This document shows positions 37,323 to 48,501 of a stretch of 64,000 bases of DNA, in pieces. Made by a program: the position numbers and the translations under genes. Source of the DNA: Xenorhabdus lircayensis. GTDB lineage: Bacteria > Pseudomonadota > Gammaproteobacteria > Enterobacterales > Enterobacteriaceae. The notes beneath the pieces are model-generated. The model was not told the DNA's origin and did not search any database. It was given only the letters and a program-made list of their open reading frames with translations. Numbering within the stretch: the first letter of the stretch is position 1; the number at the start of each line of letters is the position of its first letter. The stretch covers positions 1 through 64,000 of the forward strand of contig NZ_JACOII010000028.1 of assembly GCF_016306625.1 (NCBI RefSeq), read 5' to 3'.

Positions 37323-37441
37323 TTTATTAATCACCACAGAAAGTTCACCACTAAAAAAATTGCTGCACATTATAGCTAATACTCGCGACATATCCTAAAG
37401 TTGCTGACACGATCAAAAATAAAAATATTCTGGAGATATGG

Positions 37442-38554
37442 ATGATAGCCCTGTCGCGTCTCTATACCTATCCCATCAAATCCATGCGTGGATTGCAACT
37501 CTCGTACTCCCTCGTCCATGAAAGTGGCCTCATGTTTGATCGCAACTTTATGATCACCACGACAGAGGGGACTTTTATTACCGCTCGCCAATATCCACAA
37601 ATGTTGCTATTTACGCCGACTATGCTCCATAACGGTCTATACCTACAGGCTCCAAACGGAGAAAGTGCAACTGTGCTTTACGCTGATTTTGAAGAAGAGC
37701 GTTCTCCTACCGAAGTTTGGGGTAATCATTTTACCGCCTTAGTCGCCCCTGAGCCGATAAATGCTTGGTTAAGTGTTTTTTTTGATACGCCTGTACAACT
37801 TCGCTGGCTTAGTGAAGAATTAACCCGACGGGTAAAAAAATTTCCCGATATATCTTTATCATTCGCAGATGGCTTCCCCTATTTAATTATCAATGAAGCC
37901 TCTTTTCATGCTTTACAGCAACGCTGTCCCGCCAGTATTAAAATAGAGCAATTTCGGGCCAATATGATTGTCACAGGTGCGACGCCTTTTGAGGAAGATA
38001 GCTGGCAGGTTATTCAGATCGGCGATATTGTTTTCGATCTGCCAAAACCATGCAGTCGCTGTATTTTGACAACGGTCAGTCCGGAAAAAGGTCGTAAAAA
38101 TCCGAAAGGGGAACCACTGGCAACATTACAGTCCTTCAGAACGGCTAAAGAGAATGATGCTGTCGATTTTGGACAAAATGCGATTGCCCGTAATAGTGGC
38201 ATTATTCATGTTGGAGATTGTGTCACTATTTTGGAAAATAAAACGCCGCGCGAATATGGCAGTAGTGAACGAACGAAGAATTTAAATATACAGGAAGTTG
38301 TTGAGCAAGCTATTTCTATTGAATTCAATGGACAGCGTTTTATTGGGAACAATCAGCAAATAATTTTAGAGCAGCTCGAAAATCAAGGTATTAAAGTCCC
38401 CTATTCATGTCGTGCCGGCATTTGTGGTTCCTGTAATATATCTCTGATTGAAGGTGATGTATTGCCATTAAAATCGACAGCCATCAAAACCAGTGGAAAA
38501 ATTCTGGCGTGTAGCTGCATCCCAAAAAGTGATTTAGTGATTGAATTAAACTAA
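37442..38554 (+). CDS. ycbX: MOSC and ferredoxin-domain protein YcbX
   Basis: 370 aa. MOSC N-terminal beta-barrel (about 1-120: [12 protein letters not shown]), MOSC domain with the molybdenum-ligand Cys ([13 protein letters not shown]), and a C-terminal 2Fe-2S ferredoxin ([13 protein letters not shown]...ILACSCIP). In E. coli it reduces N-hydroxylated bases such as 6-hydroxylaminopurine, using molybdenum cofactor. GGAG precedes the ATG. Confidence 0.93.
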   Translation: MIALSRLYTYPIKSMRGLQLSYSLVHESGLMFDRNFMITTTEGTFITARQYPQMLLFTPTMLHNGLYLQAPNGESATVLYADFEEERSPTEVWGNHFTALVAPEPINAWLSVFFDTPVQLRWLSEELTRRVKKFPDISLSFADGFPYLIINEASFHALQQRCPASIKIEQFRANMIVTGATPFEEDSWQVIQIGDIVFDLPKPCSRCILTTVSPEKGRKNPKGEPLATLQSFRTAKENDAVDFGQNAIARNSGIIHVGDCVTILENKTPREYGSSERTKNLNIQEVVEQAISIEFNGQRFIGNNQQIILEQLENQGIKVPYSCRAGICGSCNISLIEGDVLPLKSTAIKTSGKILACSCIPKSDLVIELN

Positions 38555-38600
38555 CCATTAATAATACATCACGATAAGATTTGCATTTAAATCAGGCAGT

Positions 38601-38681
38601 ATGGATAAAATCATCTGTCTGATTGTTGCATCCATATCTATCTTATTAATTTTAAGTGGATTTTTGTTTTTTAATTATTAG
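38601..38681 (+). CDS. possible 26-aa membrane peptide
   Basis: ATG to TAG encodes MDKIICLIVASISILLILSG followed by FLFFNY: one hydrophobic helix. A weak AGGCAG lies nearby. Length and composition resemble known one-helix small membrane proteins, but support is limited to the frame. Confidence 0.25.
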   Translation: MDKIICLIVASISILLILSGFLFFNY

Positions 38682-38789
38682 GTAGACAATATAATTTGGA
38701 AGAAAAAATCATTCAAGCGACTGATGTTATAAATATACCTGATGGTGTGTGATAAATTGAGTTATGAACGCAATAATAGCCTAGTGACA

Positions 38790-39341
38790 TTAAATCGCCC
38801 TGTCATATACTGATGTCTGAGTTGGTTCAGTATAAGGCATCAAGCGATCGTTCATTATTTTAATGGGGTCACAGAAACTCATCACGCGATCATTCAGCTC
38901 TAATTTTTGTTGTGCCAATAAACACAAGCTAGCATTGTCACCAACCTCTGCCACCATAAACATGATTTCAGTGCCACTATCCTGTAAGCGAAGTTGAACA
39001 ATTTCCCCATGTTCTGGTTTTCCCACTAAAGAAAAATGGGAAAAATACCAACTTTTAGGCATTTGTGGTTTCATAAAACGGAATGCGACCACCCCATTGA
39101 GGGCTAACTCAGCCTTGAGTGCTGGTGCAATATTAATACGCCGGGCATGTTCTTCGAAGGCATAATAAAGTGCAGCATCATCGACAGAGAAAGAAATTCC
39201 CTTCATTGTCATTGCATAATCAGTCAACATTTTGGCAGGGAAACGGGAACGAAAAACCATGCCATTAGCGAGATCGAGCATGACACGGCTATGCTCAGGA
39301 TCAAAATACCAGCGCCACTGATCATCAGGCCTAATTTTCAT
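38790..39341 (-). CDS. zapC: cell division protein ZapC
   Basis: 183 aa, matching ZapC: MKIRPDDQWRWYFDPEHSRV, MVFRSRFPAKMLTDYA, CLLAQQKLELNDRVMSFCDPIKIMNDRLMPY. Binds FtsZ and promotes lateral bundling of protofilaments. Same orientation and neighbour (pyrD, ycbX) as in E. coli. Confidence 0.94.
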   Translation of the reverse strand: MKIRPDDQWRWYFDPEHSRVMLDLANGMVFRSRFPAKMLTDYAMTMKGISFSVDDAALYYAFEEHARRINIAPALKAELALNGVVAFRFMKPQMPKSWYFSHFSLVGKPEHGEIVQLRLQDSGTEIMFMVAEVGDNASLCLLAQQKLELNDRVMSFCDPIKIMNDRLMPYTEPTQTSVYDRAI

Positions 39342-39500
39342 TGATTACCCTTTTATGCTCAAAATAGCTTTTTTGGTTAAAAATAAACATCATCACCGAA
39401 ATGAAAAATCAAAAGAAATAATAAAAATTTAATCTATCAGATAAAATATAGACGAGTTGAGGGTAGAAATAAACCCCCAACCCTAAATTGCGGCAAATAT

Positions 39501-40511
39501 TCAGATATGATTAACAATATCTTTGATTAGTTTTGGCCCTTTATAGATAAAACCAGAATATATCTGAATCAATGAAGCACCTGTTTCTATTTTTTCTCTG
39601 GCAGCAACAAGTGAATCAATTCCACCAACACCAATAATCGGTATTTCACCTTTTAATTCTTGAGAAAGACGACGAATAATTTCTGTGCTACGTAATTGAA
39701 CAGGGCGGCCGCTTAATCCACCTGCCTGCTGGCAGTGGCTCAATCCCTCGATAATCTTTCTATCCAACGTAGTATTGGTTGCAATAACGCCATCAATATG
39801 ATGACGCATCAGACTATCAGCAATTTTTATTAATTCTTCTTCTGAAAGATCAGGAGAGATCTTTACTGTCACAGGAACATACTTTTGGAACTTCTGTTGA
39901 AGTTCACTTTGCTTATTTTTAATCGCAGATAAGAGATCATCCAGTGCGTCACCGTACTGTAATGTCCTCAAACCTGGGGTATTAGGTGAAGAAATATTGA
40001 TAGTGATATAACCCGCATGAGGATAAACTTTATCCATACAAATTAAATAATCGTCTTTTCCACTCTCAACCGGAGTATCTTTATTTTTACCAATATTGAT
40101 CCCAATAATTCCGTCATACTTTGCTCGTTTGACATTCTCAACCAGATTATCCACACCAAGGTTATTAAACCCCATCCGATTGATGACCCCTTCCGCTTCA
40201 ACTACACGAAATAACCTTGGCTTGTCATTTCCTTCTTGTGGGCGCGGTGTTACCGTACCAACTTCAACAAAACCAAAACCCATCGCACCAAACGCATCAA
40301 TGCAATCACCATTTTTATCAAGACCAGCAGCTAAACCAAGCGGATTTTTGAAGGACAATCCCATGCAAGTAACGGGCTTAGTGGCAACTGATTGGCGGAT
40401 GAGAAATTCGAAAGGAGTACCGGTGACGCGTTTGAGCTGGCGGAAAGTCAGCTCGTGGGCCTGTTCAGGGTCAAGCTGGAACAATGCCTTCCGTACTAGA
40501 GAATAATACAT
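39501..40511 (-). CDS. pyrD: dihydroorotate dehydrogenase (quinone), class 2
   Basis: 336 aa. N-terminal membrane-associated helices (about 1-30), then the FMN TIM barrel: [34 protein letters not shown], the catalytic Ser in [11 protein letters not shown] and [35 protein letters not shown]. Oxidises dihydroorotate with quinone at the inner membrane in pyrimidine synthesis. Standing alone, as in E. coli. Confidence 0.96.
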   Translation of the reverse strand: MYYSLVRKALFQLDPEQAHELTFRQLKRVTGTPFEFLIRQSVATKPVTCMGLSFKNPLGLAAGLDKNGDCIDAFGAMGFGFVEVGTVTPRPQEGNDKPRLFRVVEAEGVINRMGFNNLGVDNLVENVKRAKYDGIIGINIGKNKDTPVESGKDDYLICMDKVYPHAGYITINISSPNTPGLRTLQYGDALDDLLSAIKNKQSELQQKFQKYVPVTVKISPDLSEEELIKIADSLMRHHIDGVIATNTTLDRKIIEGLSHCQQAGGLSGRPVQLRSTEIIRRLSQELKGEIPIIGVGGIDSLVAAREKIETGASLIQIYSGFIYKGPKLIKDIVNHI

Positions 40512-40986
40512 ATATATTAACCTATTGTTTTTATGTAAGAATTGTTAGTTATACATTTTAAATTATGTACAATCCCATACATATCAATTGCTGCTTTATC
40601 GTGACTGGAAAAGGCCGCTAATTTACCATTATATGAGTAAACAAAAAAGCCCTCTCTCTTATAGGCAAAAAGCCTATCATTCAATCTCTTTCATCTGAGT
40701 TGATTATTTTGGTGAGGTTGTTTGGGGGCTAATTGAGTTTAAACCTTCCACACACTCAACATGAGTCGGAATAGAGAAAAATAATATACTGATTTTACTG
40801 CTACAAATTAGAAAACACACAATATAATAAAAAATCCCAACAATAAATGGTAAATACACCAAGACATTTTCTCTCTCAACATAACCATTCTCAAAATATT
40901 TCAGACCTCCCTGAAGACTGGCATGACGAATCTTGATGAAATTCAGGCAAATATCCTCCGGTGATAGCCGGAGGATATATCACATA
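40512..40986. other. pyrD-pepN intergenic region
   Basis: 475 bp with no gene seen. It holds the pyrD promoter region (AT-rich, minus strand), a small hairpin ATAGGCAAAAAGCCTAT (40660-40676), and a strong stem ATATCCTCCGG/CCGGAGGATAT at 40951-40978 just past the pepN stop, probably the pepN transcript end. Confidence 0.45.
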
Positions 40987-43605
40987 TTAACTTTCAAGTG
41001 CCTTGGTAATTTTCTCAAACAAATCACCAGACAAGTTCTCCAATTCTTTCAACTGTTCCAATGCCGTACGCATCAAAGCCTGACGTTTCTTATCGTAAGG
41101 TTTCAGACGAATCAACGGTTCGATTAAACGTGATGCCACTTGCGGATTACGGCTGTTCAATTCAGTCAGAACTTCTCGCAAGAACTGGTAACCGCTGCCA
41201 TCTTCAGCATGGAAAGCCACAGGATTGTTGGCAAAAAACGTTCTCAACAGCGAATAAACGCGGTTTGGATTGTTCAAACTGAAAGAGCGATGATTCATTA
41301 AGCTACGCACTTTATCGAGCACGTCGAAGGCGGGGTTGGTCGCCTGGATCCGTAACCATTTATCCATAACCAAACCATTCTGATGCCAGCGTTGATCAAA
41401 CTCATCCAGTAGTTGATAGCTGCAAGGCAACTCAGCAGATACAGCCGCAGACAGTGCAGCGATGGTGTCAGTCATGTTATCAGCTTGATAATACTGCGCC
41501 GCCACTAATTTATCTGCCTGCTCTTTGTCATCAATAAAGGCCAGATAGTAGAGGCAGGTATTACGCAAATCACGCTTCGCAATATCCTGATGATCCACAC
41601 GGTACGCACCTGTATGAATACTGTGATAAACCGCAGCAAACTCATCAACCATTTCATTGGCCAGCGTCTGCGTCATTGCACCAAGTACATCATGGATAGC
41701 TTTAGGATCAACAACCGTAAACAGCTCTACCATTTCATTTTCAGATGGCAGAGTCAGGATCAATGCAGCCAATGCCGGATCGATGTCTTTATCCAGTAGC
41801 ACAGCACGGAAGGCATCAATGACATGCATTGGCAATTCCAGTGGCTGGGATTTTTGGTAACGGGCAACATTCAGCTTCACATAATTGGTTAGCAATGCCT
41901 GCGACGCATCCCAACGAGAGAACTCATTACGTGCATGCTTCATCAAGAATGAAAGCTGCTCATCACGGTATGGATAATCCAATTTCACTGGTGCAGAAAA
42001 TTCACGCAGTAAAGAAGGAACAGGCTGTGATGGCACACCATCAAATACAAATGTTTGTTCTGCGTTGATGATATTCAAGACATGATGCACAGGCTGACCA
42101 TCACGACGCAGCGGAATTACACGTCCATGCCCATCATAAAGCTCAATATCCAGAGGAATGTGCAGCGGTTGTTTCTCTTTTTGCTCTGCCGTTGGTGGCG
42201 TCATTTGACTGACGTGCAAAATATATTGCTGTTTTTCTGCATCGTATTCGTCACGAGCAGTCAGCACTGGTGTCCCGGATTGGCTATACCAGCGGCGGAA
42301 GAGTGTCAAATCGACGTTTGAAGCATCTTCCATCGCCTGAACAAAATCATCACATGTTGCCGCGCTACCATCATGACGGTGGATATAAAGCTGCATACCC
42401 GCCTGAAATTGTTCTTCTCCCAATAAGGTGTGGATCATCCGAATCACTTCAGCACCTTTTTCATAGACGGTCACCGTATAGAAGTTATTCATTTCCATCA
42501 CTTGATCGGGACGGATAGGATGAGCCATAGGGCTGGCATCTTCGGCGAACTGTGCAGCACGCATGACACGCACATTATTGATACGGTTAACGGAGCGTGA
42601 ACCCAAGTCAGAACTGAATTCATGATCACGGAATACGGTCAACCCTTCTTTCAGGCTTAACTGGAACCAATCACGACATGTAATACGGTTTCCTGTCCAG
42701 TTATGGAAATATTCATGACCAATCACGGCTTCAATGGCAAGATAGTCTTTGTCAGTCGCTGTTTCCGTTTTTGCCAGTACATATTTGGAGTTGAAGACGT
42801 TCAGTCCCTTGTTCTCCATCGCCCCCATATTGAAGAAATCAACGGCAACGATCATATAGATATCAAGGTCATACTCCAAACCAAAGCGAGTTTCATCCCA
42901 TTTCATCGAATTTTTCAGCGATGTCATGGCCCAGTCAGAACGATCCAAGTTACCCCGGTCAACAAACAGTTCCAGTGCAACCTCACGACCACTGCGAGTC
43001 ACAAAAATGTCACGCAGAACATCGAAATCACCTGCAACCAATGCGAATAAATAAGCGGGTTTTGGGAATGGATCCTGCCATTTCACCCAATGGCGACCAT
43101 CCTCTAATTCGCCCTGATCAATGCGGTTACCATTAGAGAGCAAGAATGGGTATTTGGATTTATCCGCTGTAATGCGAGTAGTAAAGCAAGCCAAGACATC
43201 TGGACGATCCAAGTAATAAGTGATGTGACGGAATCCTTCAGCCTCACACTGGGTGCATAAGGCGTCTCCAGACAAATACAGCCCCTCAAGCGCTGTATTT
43301 GCCGATGGGTTAATTTCATTCACAATCTTCAAAGTAAACTGGGCTGGCAATTGTTCAATCAGTAACTTTCCATCTTGTTCCTGATAATGTTCCCACGATT
43401 TATCATCTATATAGATGCTTATTAAAGTGAGATTTTCTCCATCCAGAACCAGTGGAGTAACGTCATTAGCCAGACGTTTTACCTGACTGATTGCTGTCAC
43501 CGTCGTTTTATTAGCATCCAGCTCAAAATCGAGATCAATGTCGGTAATTGTGTAATCTGGTGCTTTATAATCCAAACGGTGTTTAACGAGTCGCTGTTGT
43601 GTCAT
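40987..43605 (-). CDS. pepN: aminopeptidase N
   Basis: An 872-aa M1 metalloprotease. GAMEN motif in FNMGAMENKGLNVFNSKY (about 262), zinc motif HEYFHNWTGNRITCRDWFQLSLKEGLTVFRD (HExxH and distant Glu, about 297-320), catalytic Tyr further on. The C-terminal helical domain (about 550-870) closes the active site. Main cytoplasmic aminopeptidase. Divergent from pncB, as in E. coli. Confidence 0.97.
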   Translation of the reverse strand: MTQQRLVKHRLDYKAPDYTITDIDLDFELDANKTTVTAISQVKRLANDVTPLVLDGENLTLISIYIDDKSWEHYQEQDGKLLIEQLPAQFTLKIVNEINPSANTALEGLYLSGDALCTQCEAEGFRHITYYLDRPDVLACFTTRITADKSKYPFLLSNGNRIDQGELEDGRHWVKWQDPFPKPAYLFALVAGDFDVLRDIFVTRSGREVALELFVDRGNLDRSDWAMTSLKNSMKWDETRFGLEYDLDIYMIVAVDFFNMGAMENKGLNVFNSKYVLAKTETATDKDYLAIEAVIGHEYFHNWTGNRITCRDWFQLSLKEGLTVFRDHEFSSDLGSRSVNRINNVRVMRAAQFAEDASPMAHPIRPDQVMEMNNFYTVTVYEKGAEVIRMIHTLLGEEQFQAGMQLYIHRHDGSAATCDDFVQAMEDASNVDLTLFRRWYSQSGTPVLTARDEYDAEKQQYILHVSQMTPPTAEQKEKQPLHIPLDIELYDGHGRVIPLRRDGQPVHHVLNIINAEQTFVFDGVPSQPVPSLLREFSAPVKLDYPYRDEQLSFLMKHARNEFSRWDASQALLTNYVKLNVARYQKSQPLELPMHVIDAFRAVLLDKDIDPALAALILTLPSENEMVELFTVVDPKAIHDVLGAMTQTLANEMVDEFAAVYHSIHTGAYRVDHQDIAKRDLRNTCLYYLAFIDDKEQADKLVAAQYYQADNMTDTIAALSAAVSAELPCSYQLLDEFDQRWHQNGLVMDKWLRIQATNPAFDVLDKVRSLMNHRSFSLNNPNRVYSLLRTFFANNPVAFHAEDGSGYQFLREVLTELNSRNPQVASRLIEPLIRLKPYDKKRQALMRTALEQLKELENLSGDLFEKITKALES

Positions 43606-44019
43606 AGGGAACCTTTTCCATTACTTTTAGCAGGCATGTTTTAATCGGTATAGTTAATAACATCTGTATAACCTTAGCTATAAGGCGCCTAGCATACTGT
43701 GTTTCCATAGAAACATTCCAATCGCTGACGCTTCCACAGAGAGACTCCCCTTTCAATCATTAAGTCTCTTTTTTGGATGTTAATAACTTATTAAATAAAG
43801 GTATAAATGATGTAGTCAGCATATTAGTACTTTCGTGCTAATTGTCATCTCATATCTCATTTAACATGATATTATCTATAAATGGATTAACCTTAATCTT
43901 TAGATTCGGGAAAATATATGCAGCTATGTGGCTTCAATAACCCAAGAATCACGGTATACTCTCCCGACTTTATCGATTTAGCAGACACGAATACGCTCCG
44001 CGAGGATGCCTGACGCGCC
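43606..44019. promoter_or_regulatory. pepN-pncB divergent intergenic region
   Basis: 414 bp without a CDS. It holds hairpin GTTTCCATAGAAAC (43701-43714) and a plus-strand hairpin AGAGACT/AGTCTCT (43740-43769) followed by six T residues. With no plus-strand gene upstream, this could be an attenuator in a long pncB leader or the end of a small RNA. No NadR box was recognised. Confidence 0.4.
43740..43774 (+). terminator. orphan Rho-independent hairpin upstream of pncB
   Basis: A 7-bp stem AGAGACT/AGTCTCT with a 16-nt loop and TTTTTT tail. About 245 bp before the pncB start and with no known gene feeding into it. Confidence 0.45.
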
Positions 44020-45234
44020 ATGACTTTAGACGCTACCCCGATTATCAAATCACTGCTGGATACTGATGCTTATAAATTTCATATGCAGCAAGCAGTGTAC
44101 CACCATTACAACAATATTCCTGTCGTTGCAGAATTTCGTTGCCGTGGTGATGAGCTGCTCGGAGAATACGCCGAGACGTTACGCCATCAAATTGACATGA
44201 TGGCTGATTTAGCATTAACAGAACGCGAAGCCGTTTATCTCTCTCGTCTCCCGTTCTTTAAAGAGGATTACCTGAACTGGTGCAAAACATTCCGCTTTAA
44301 TCCTAAACAAGTAGAAGTTTCTGTTACCCATGAAGGGCAATTAACCATCCGCATTTCCGGTTTATGGCATGAGGTTATCCTGTGGGAAGTGCCTTTGCTT
44401 GCCCTAATTAGCGAATTGGTTCATCGCCATCACTCACCTGAAATAACTCCAGAAGCCGCCGTTACTCAGCTTAGAAAACTCATTGAGCTGTTTCATAAAG
44501 ACGCTGCGGAAGAAAATATCGATCTATCCGGTTTTAAGTTAATGGATTTTGGTACTCGCCGCCGTTTTTCACACGAAGTGCAATACGCCATTATCAATGA
44601 ACTGAAAAATAACTTCCCTTATTTGATCGGAACCAGTAATTATCAACTGGCAGAGCAGCTTGATCTTCCTCCTCTCGGCACACAAGCTCATGAATGGTTT
44701 CAAGCACATCAGCAAATTAGCCCAGAACTCGCCAATAGTCAGCGGGCAGCTCTGCAAACGTGGCTGAATGAGTATCCAAATCAGTTAGGCATCGCCTTAA
44801 CAGACTGCATCACCATGGATGCTTTCCTGCGAGATTTTGATAAGCCATTTGCCACAGCGTACCAAGGCCTGCGCCATGATTCTGGTGATCCTATTGAATG
44901 GGGTGAAAAAGCCATAGCCCACTACCAATCACTGGGTATCGACCCAATGACGAAAACACTGGTGTTTTCTGACAGTCTGGATTTGCAAAAAGCATTGGCG
45001 CTGTATCGTCATTTCCATCAGAGAATCAATGTAATTTTCGGTATTGGTACACGGCTGACTTGCAATATTCCGGGGGTAAAACCACTAAATATCGTTATCA
45101 AACTCGTCGAATGTAACGGCAAACCGGTAGCGAAACTCTCTGACAGCCCCGGAAAAACCATCTGTGAAGATGATGAGTTTGTCGATAGGTTACGTCGGGC
45201 GTTTGACATTCCCTATATCGAAAAAGCAGTATAA
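44020..45234 (+). CDS. pncB: nicotinate phosphoribosyltransferase
   Basis: 404 aa, matching Pnc[41 protein letters not shown] (the autophosphorylated His lies near ...RRRFS), [41 protein letters not shown]. Couples ATP hydrolysis to nicotinate mononucleotide formation from nicotinate and PRPP in NAD salvage. Upstream of asnS, as in E. coli. Confidence 0.96.
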   Translation: MTLDATPIIKSLLDTDAYKFHMQQAVYHHYNNIPVVAEFRCRGDELLGEYAETLRHQIDMMADLALTEREAVYLSRLPFFKEDYLNWCKTFRFNPKQVEVSVTHEGQLTIRISGLWHEVILWEVPLLALISELVHRHHSPEITPEAAVTQLRKLIELFHKDAAEENIDLSGFKLMDFGTRRRFSHEVQYAIINELKNNFPYLIGTSNYQLAEQLDLPPLGTQAHEWFQAHQQISPELANSQRAALQTWLNEYPNQLGIALTDCITMDAFLRDFDKPFATAYQGLRHDSGDPIEWGEKAIAHYQSLGIDPMTKTLVFSDSLDLQKALALYRHFHQRINVIFGIGTRLTCNIPGVKPLNIVIKLVECNGKPVAKLSDSPGKTICEDDEFVDRLRRAFDIPYIEKAV

Positions 45235-45443
45235 TATTACTGATTGTTCCTTGCGTAACCAGCTTTATGCTGGTTACGCAAATAAAAAGCCACTTTTCCC
45301 TTTATTTCCTCGCTAAGACCCGCAATTTCTTCTTGTTTCCTGAGAGATGACAAGTAAGATAGAAGATCTGCCCCCAATGAGGGGTATTTATGGTAAATCT
45401 ATCTAGTTATCTAATTCACTATATATAAAGAAGAGAGAAATTT

Positions 45444-46844
45444 ATGAGCGTAGCGCCTGTAGTCGATGTACTGCAAGGCCGTGTTCCGGTTGACAGCGAA
45501 GTCACCGTTCGCGGTTGGATACGTACAAGGAGAGATTCTAAAGCTGGTATCTCGTTCCTCGCCGTCCATGACGGTTCCTGCTTTAATCCATTACAGGCCG
45601 TCGTTAATAGTAATTTACCTAATTATCAGGACGAAGTACTGAATTTAACCACGGGTTGTTCTGTGGAAATCACCGGTACGGTGGTGAAATCCCAAGGTAA
45701 AGGCCAGAGTTTTGAACTGCAAGCCACCAAAGTCGTTGTAGTTGGCATGGTTGATGATCCAGATACTTACCCAATGGCTGCTAAACGCCACAGTATCGAA
45801 TATCTGCGTGAAGTGGCGCATCTTCGCCCACGCACCAATTTGATCGGCGCAGTTGCCCGTGTTCGTCATACACTGTCACAAGCTCTGCATCGTTTCTTCC
45901 ATGAAAAAGGCTACTTCTGGGTATCAACGCCACTGATCACCGCATCGGATACTGAAGGTGCTGGCGAAATGTTCCGCGTTTCCACTTTGGATCTGCAAAA
46001 CTTGCCACGTACAGATAAAGGCGAAGTGGATTTCAGCGAAGATTTCTTCGGTCGTGAAGCTTTCTTGACAGTATCGGGTCAGTTGAACGGTGAAGCCTAT
46101 GCTTGTGCATTGAGCAAAATTTACACCTTCGGGCCAACTTTCCGTGCAGAGAATTCCAATACCAGCCGCCACTTGGCAGAGTTTTGGATGGTGGAACCCG
46201 AAGTGGCTTTTGCCGACCTGAATGATATCGCCAAACTTTCCGAAGAAATGCTGAAATATGTCTTCAAGGCCGCATTGGAAGAGCGTGCTGATGATCTGGC
46301 ATTCTTTGCAGAACGCGTCGATAGCGAAGTTATCACTCGTCTGGAAAAATTTGTCGATTCAGATTTCATTCAGTTGGATTACACCGATGCGATAGAAATT
46401 CTGGAAAATTGTGGGCAGAAATTTGAGAATCCCGTTTTCTGGGGAGTTGATTTGGCATCAGAGCATGAGCGTTATCTGGCAGAAAAACATTTCGAAGCGC
46501 CAGTGATCATGAAGAACTATCCAAAAGACATCAAATCTTTCTATATGCGCATGAACGAAGATGGCAAAACTGTTGCTGCGATGGATGTACTGGCTCCGGG
46601 TATCGGTGAAATCATCGGCGGCTCTCAGCGTGAAGAACGTCTGGATATGCTGGATAAGCGTCTAGAAGAGATGGGCCTGAATAAAGAGGATTACTGGTGG
46701 TATCGTGATCTGCGCCGTTACGGCACCGTTCCTCATTCTGGTTTCGGTTTGGGCTTTGAACGTCTGGTGGCATATGTTACTGGCGTATCAAACGTTCGTG
46801 ACGTTATCCCATTCCCACGGACACCAAGAAACGCAAGTTTCTAA
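45444..46844 (+). CDS. asnS: asparaginyl-tRNA synthetase
   Basis: A 466-aa class IIb synthetase. N-terminal OB-fold anticodon-binding domain ([26 protein letters not shown]). Catalytic core with motif 2 [26 protein letters not shown], and motif 3 [29 protein letters not shown]. Charges tRNA-Asn. GAGAG precedes the ATG. Followed by a strong terminator. Confidence 0.97.
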   Translation: MSVAPVVDVLQGRVPVDSEVTVRGWIRTRRDSKAGISFLAVHDGSCFNPLQAVVNSNLPNYQDEVLNLTTGCSVEITGTVVKSQGKGQSFELQATKVVVVGMVDDPDTYPMAAKRHSIEYLREVAHLRPRTNLIGAVARVRHTLSQALHRFFHEKGYFWVSTPLITASDTEGAGEMFRVSTLDLQNLPRTDKGEVDFSEDFFGREAFLTVSGQLNGEAYACALSKIYTFGPTFRAENSNTSRHLAEFWMVEPEVAFADLNDIAKLSEEMLKYVFKAALEERADDLAFFAERVDSEVITRLEKFVDSDFIQLDYTDAIEILENCGQKFENPVFWGVDLASEHERYLAEKHFEAPVIMKNYPKDIKSFYMRMNEDGKTVAAMDVLAPGIGEIIGGSQREERLDMLDKRLEEMGLNKEDYWWYRDLRRYGTVPHSGFGLGFERLVAYVTGVSNVRDVIPFPRTPRNASF

Positions 46845-46883
46845 TGAGTCAGCTCAATAAACGAGCAAAAATCAATCCTCCGA

Positions 46884-46912
46884 AAAGCCAGCGAAAGTTG
46901 GCTTTTTTTATT
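46884..46912 (+). terminator. Rho-independent terminator of asnS
   Basis: AAAGCCA-GCGAAAGT-TGGCTTT stem with a long T run (TTTTTTTATTTT), 40 bp past the asnS stop. Confidence 0.85.
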
Positions 46913-46948
46913 TTATAGCGAAAACCGCACGAAAAAAGTTCCCTGATA

Positions 46949-47004
46949 TTTACATTTTGAAACATCTATTTTCACTTTGTTACTGATTTTGCACTTTTGT
47001 AGCA
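46949..47004 (+). promoter_or_regulatory. three tandem OmpR-type boxes upstream of the porin
   Basis: TTTACATTTTGAAACAT (46949), TTTTCACTTTGTTACTG (46969) and TTTTGCACTTTTGTAGCAT (46987) repeat at about 20-bp steps and resemble the F1-F3 OmpR sites of E. coli ompF. Predicts EnvZ/OmpR osmoregulation. By recall of the consensus. Confidence 0.65.
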
Positions 47005-47150
47005 TTTTGAGGGTAGATAAAATTCATTGCCAATGGAACACTGGTCGCCGACTAATAAGACACTCGATACTCACAAATAGTTCCAAAATTTTTAGTGTTC
47101 TATTTCTGGCAGTGGCAGGTGTCTAGATAACACCAATGAGGGTAATAATA

Positions 47151-48260
47151 ATGAAGCGTAATATTCTTGCAGTGGTAATCCCAGCTCTGCTGGTTGCTGG
47201 TACAGCAAACGCAGCTGAAATCTTTAACAAAGACGGCAACAAACTGGATCTGTACGGTAAAGTAGATGTTCGTCATCAGATCGCAGACAAAAGAAGTGGC
47301 GAAGATGGTGATGACTCTTACGCACGTCTGGGCATCAAAGGTGAAACTCAGATCACTGACCAACTGACTGGTTTCGGTCGTTGGGAATACAACATGAAAG
47401 CCCATAAAGAAGAAGGTAAACAAGATACCGCAACTCGTCTGGCTTTCGCTGGCTTGAAATTCGCTAACTACGGTTCACTGGATTACGGCCGTAACTATGG
47501 CGTAAACTATGATGTCAACGCATGGACTGATGTACTGCCAATCTTTGGTGGCGACTCCATGGCTCATACTGATAACTTTATGACTGGTCGCTCTACTGGC
47601 CTGCTGACTTACCGTAACACCGACTTCTTCGGTCTGGTTGACGGCCTGAACTTTGCCCTGCAATATCAAGGTCAAAACAGCGAGCGCACCAAAAATGAAC
47701 GTAAAGGCGCTACAGCGAATGGCGATGGCTACGGCTTGTCCACTACTTATAACGTAGGTTACGGTATCACTGTTGGTGGTTCTTACGCTAACTCTAATCG
47801 TACAAAAGATCAGTGGACTTCTGAAGCTTACGGCAAACGTGCAGAAGCATGGAACCTGGGTGCTAAATACGATGCTAACAACGTATACCTGGCAGCAATG
47901 TACGGCGAAACCCGTAATATGACCCCTGCTTCAGGGGTGATTAACAACGTCAAAGTGACTGATATCGCAAACAAAACTCAGAACATCGAACTGACTGCAC
48001 AATACCTGTTCTCTGATTTAGGCCTGAAACCATCTCTGGCTTACGTCCAATCTAAAGGTAAAAACCTTGGTGATAAAACTTTAGGCGAAAATAGAATCAA
48101 TGCAGATCTGGTTAAATATGTTTCTGTAGGTACTTACTACTACTTCAACAAAAACCTGTCTACTTATGTTGATTACAAAATCAACCTGCTGAAGAAAGAC
48201 AACGATCTGGGCGTCAACGCTCGCAACGTATTCGGCGTTGGTCTGACTTATCAGTTCTAA
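47151..48260 (+). CDS. general porin (OmpF/OmpC type, OpnP-like)
   Basis: ATG 47151 gives 369 aa with signal peptide [21 protein letters not shown] before [21 protein letters not shown]. This is a 16-strand trimeric porin. The constriction loop 3 region has [20 protein letters not shown] (PEFGG-like motif), and the C terminus ends GVGLTYQF with the Phe needed for BAM assembly. Lies between asnS and aspC, the place of ompF in E. coli and, as I recall, of opnP in Xenorhabdus. Confidence 0.93.
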   Translation: MKRNILAVVIPALLVAGTANAAEIFNKDGNKLDLYGKVDVRHQIADKRSGEDGDDSYARLGIKGETQITDQLTGFGRWEYNMKAHKEEGKQDTATRLAFAGLKFANYGSLDYGRNYGVNYDVNAWTDVLPIFGGDSMAHTDNFMTGRSTGLLTYRNTDFFGLVDGLNFALQYQGQNSERTKNERKGATANGDGYGLSTTYNVGYGITVGGSYANSNRTKDQWTSEAYGKRAEAWNLGAKYDANNVYLAAMYGETRNMTPASGVINNVKVTDIANKTQNIELTAQYLFSDLGLKPSLAYVQSKGKNLGDKTLGENRINADLVKYVSVGTYYYFNKNLSTYVDYKINLLKKDNDLGVNARNVFGVGLTYQF

Positions 48261-48308
48261 TCACTGCTGATAAACTGTTTAGCAAAAAGCTAACAAATTT
48301 ATCTCAGA

Positions 48309-48335
48309 AAAGCAGCACTTCGGTGCTGCTTTTTA
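48309..48335 (+). terminator. Rho-independent terminator of the porin gene
   Basis: AAAGCAGCAC-TTCG-GTGCTGCTTTTT, a perfect GC-rich stem with a stable TTCG loop and T run. Confidence 0.9.
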
Positions 48336-48501
48336 CGTTTTACCTCACTGTTTTTTCAGGCTCTTTTCTTCACTCCGTAAACTACTTCACAAGATTTTAT
48401 TCTTTTTGCTACAAGTGGTTGGCAAATGAGTTCCTTAGCGTTACCCTGAGCGGTGTATAACTTATTTTGGGCTTAACTCTCCGAGTCTTGGAATCAAAAA
48501 A

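Noticed and set aside
46949-47150. A micF-like antisense RNA gene upstream of the porin
   Set aside because: No divergent promoter-terminator pair or clear complementarity to the porin start was visible.
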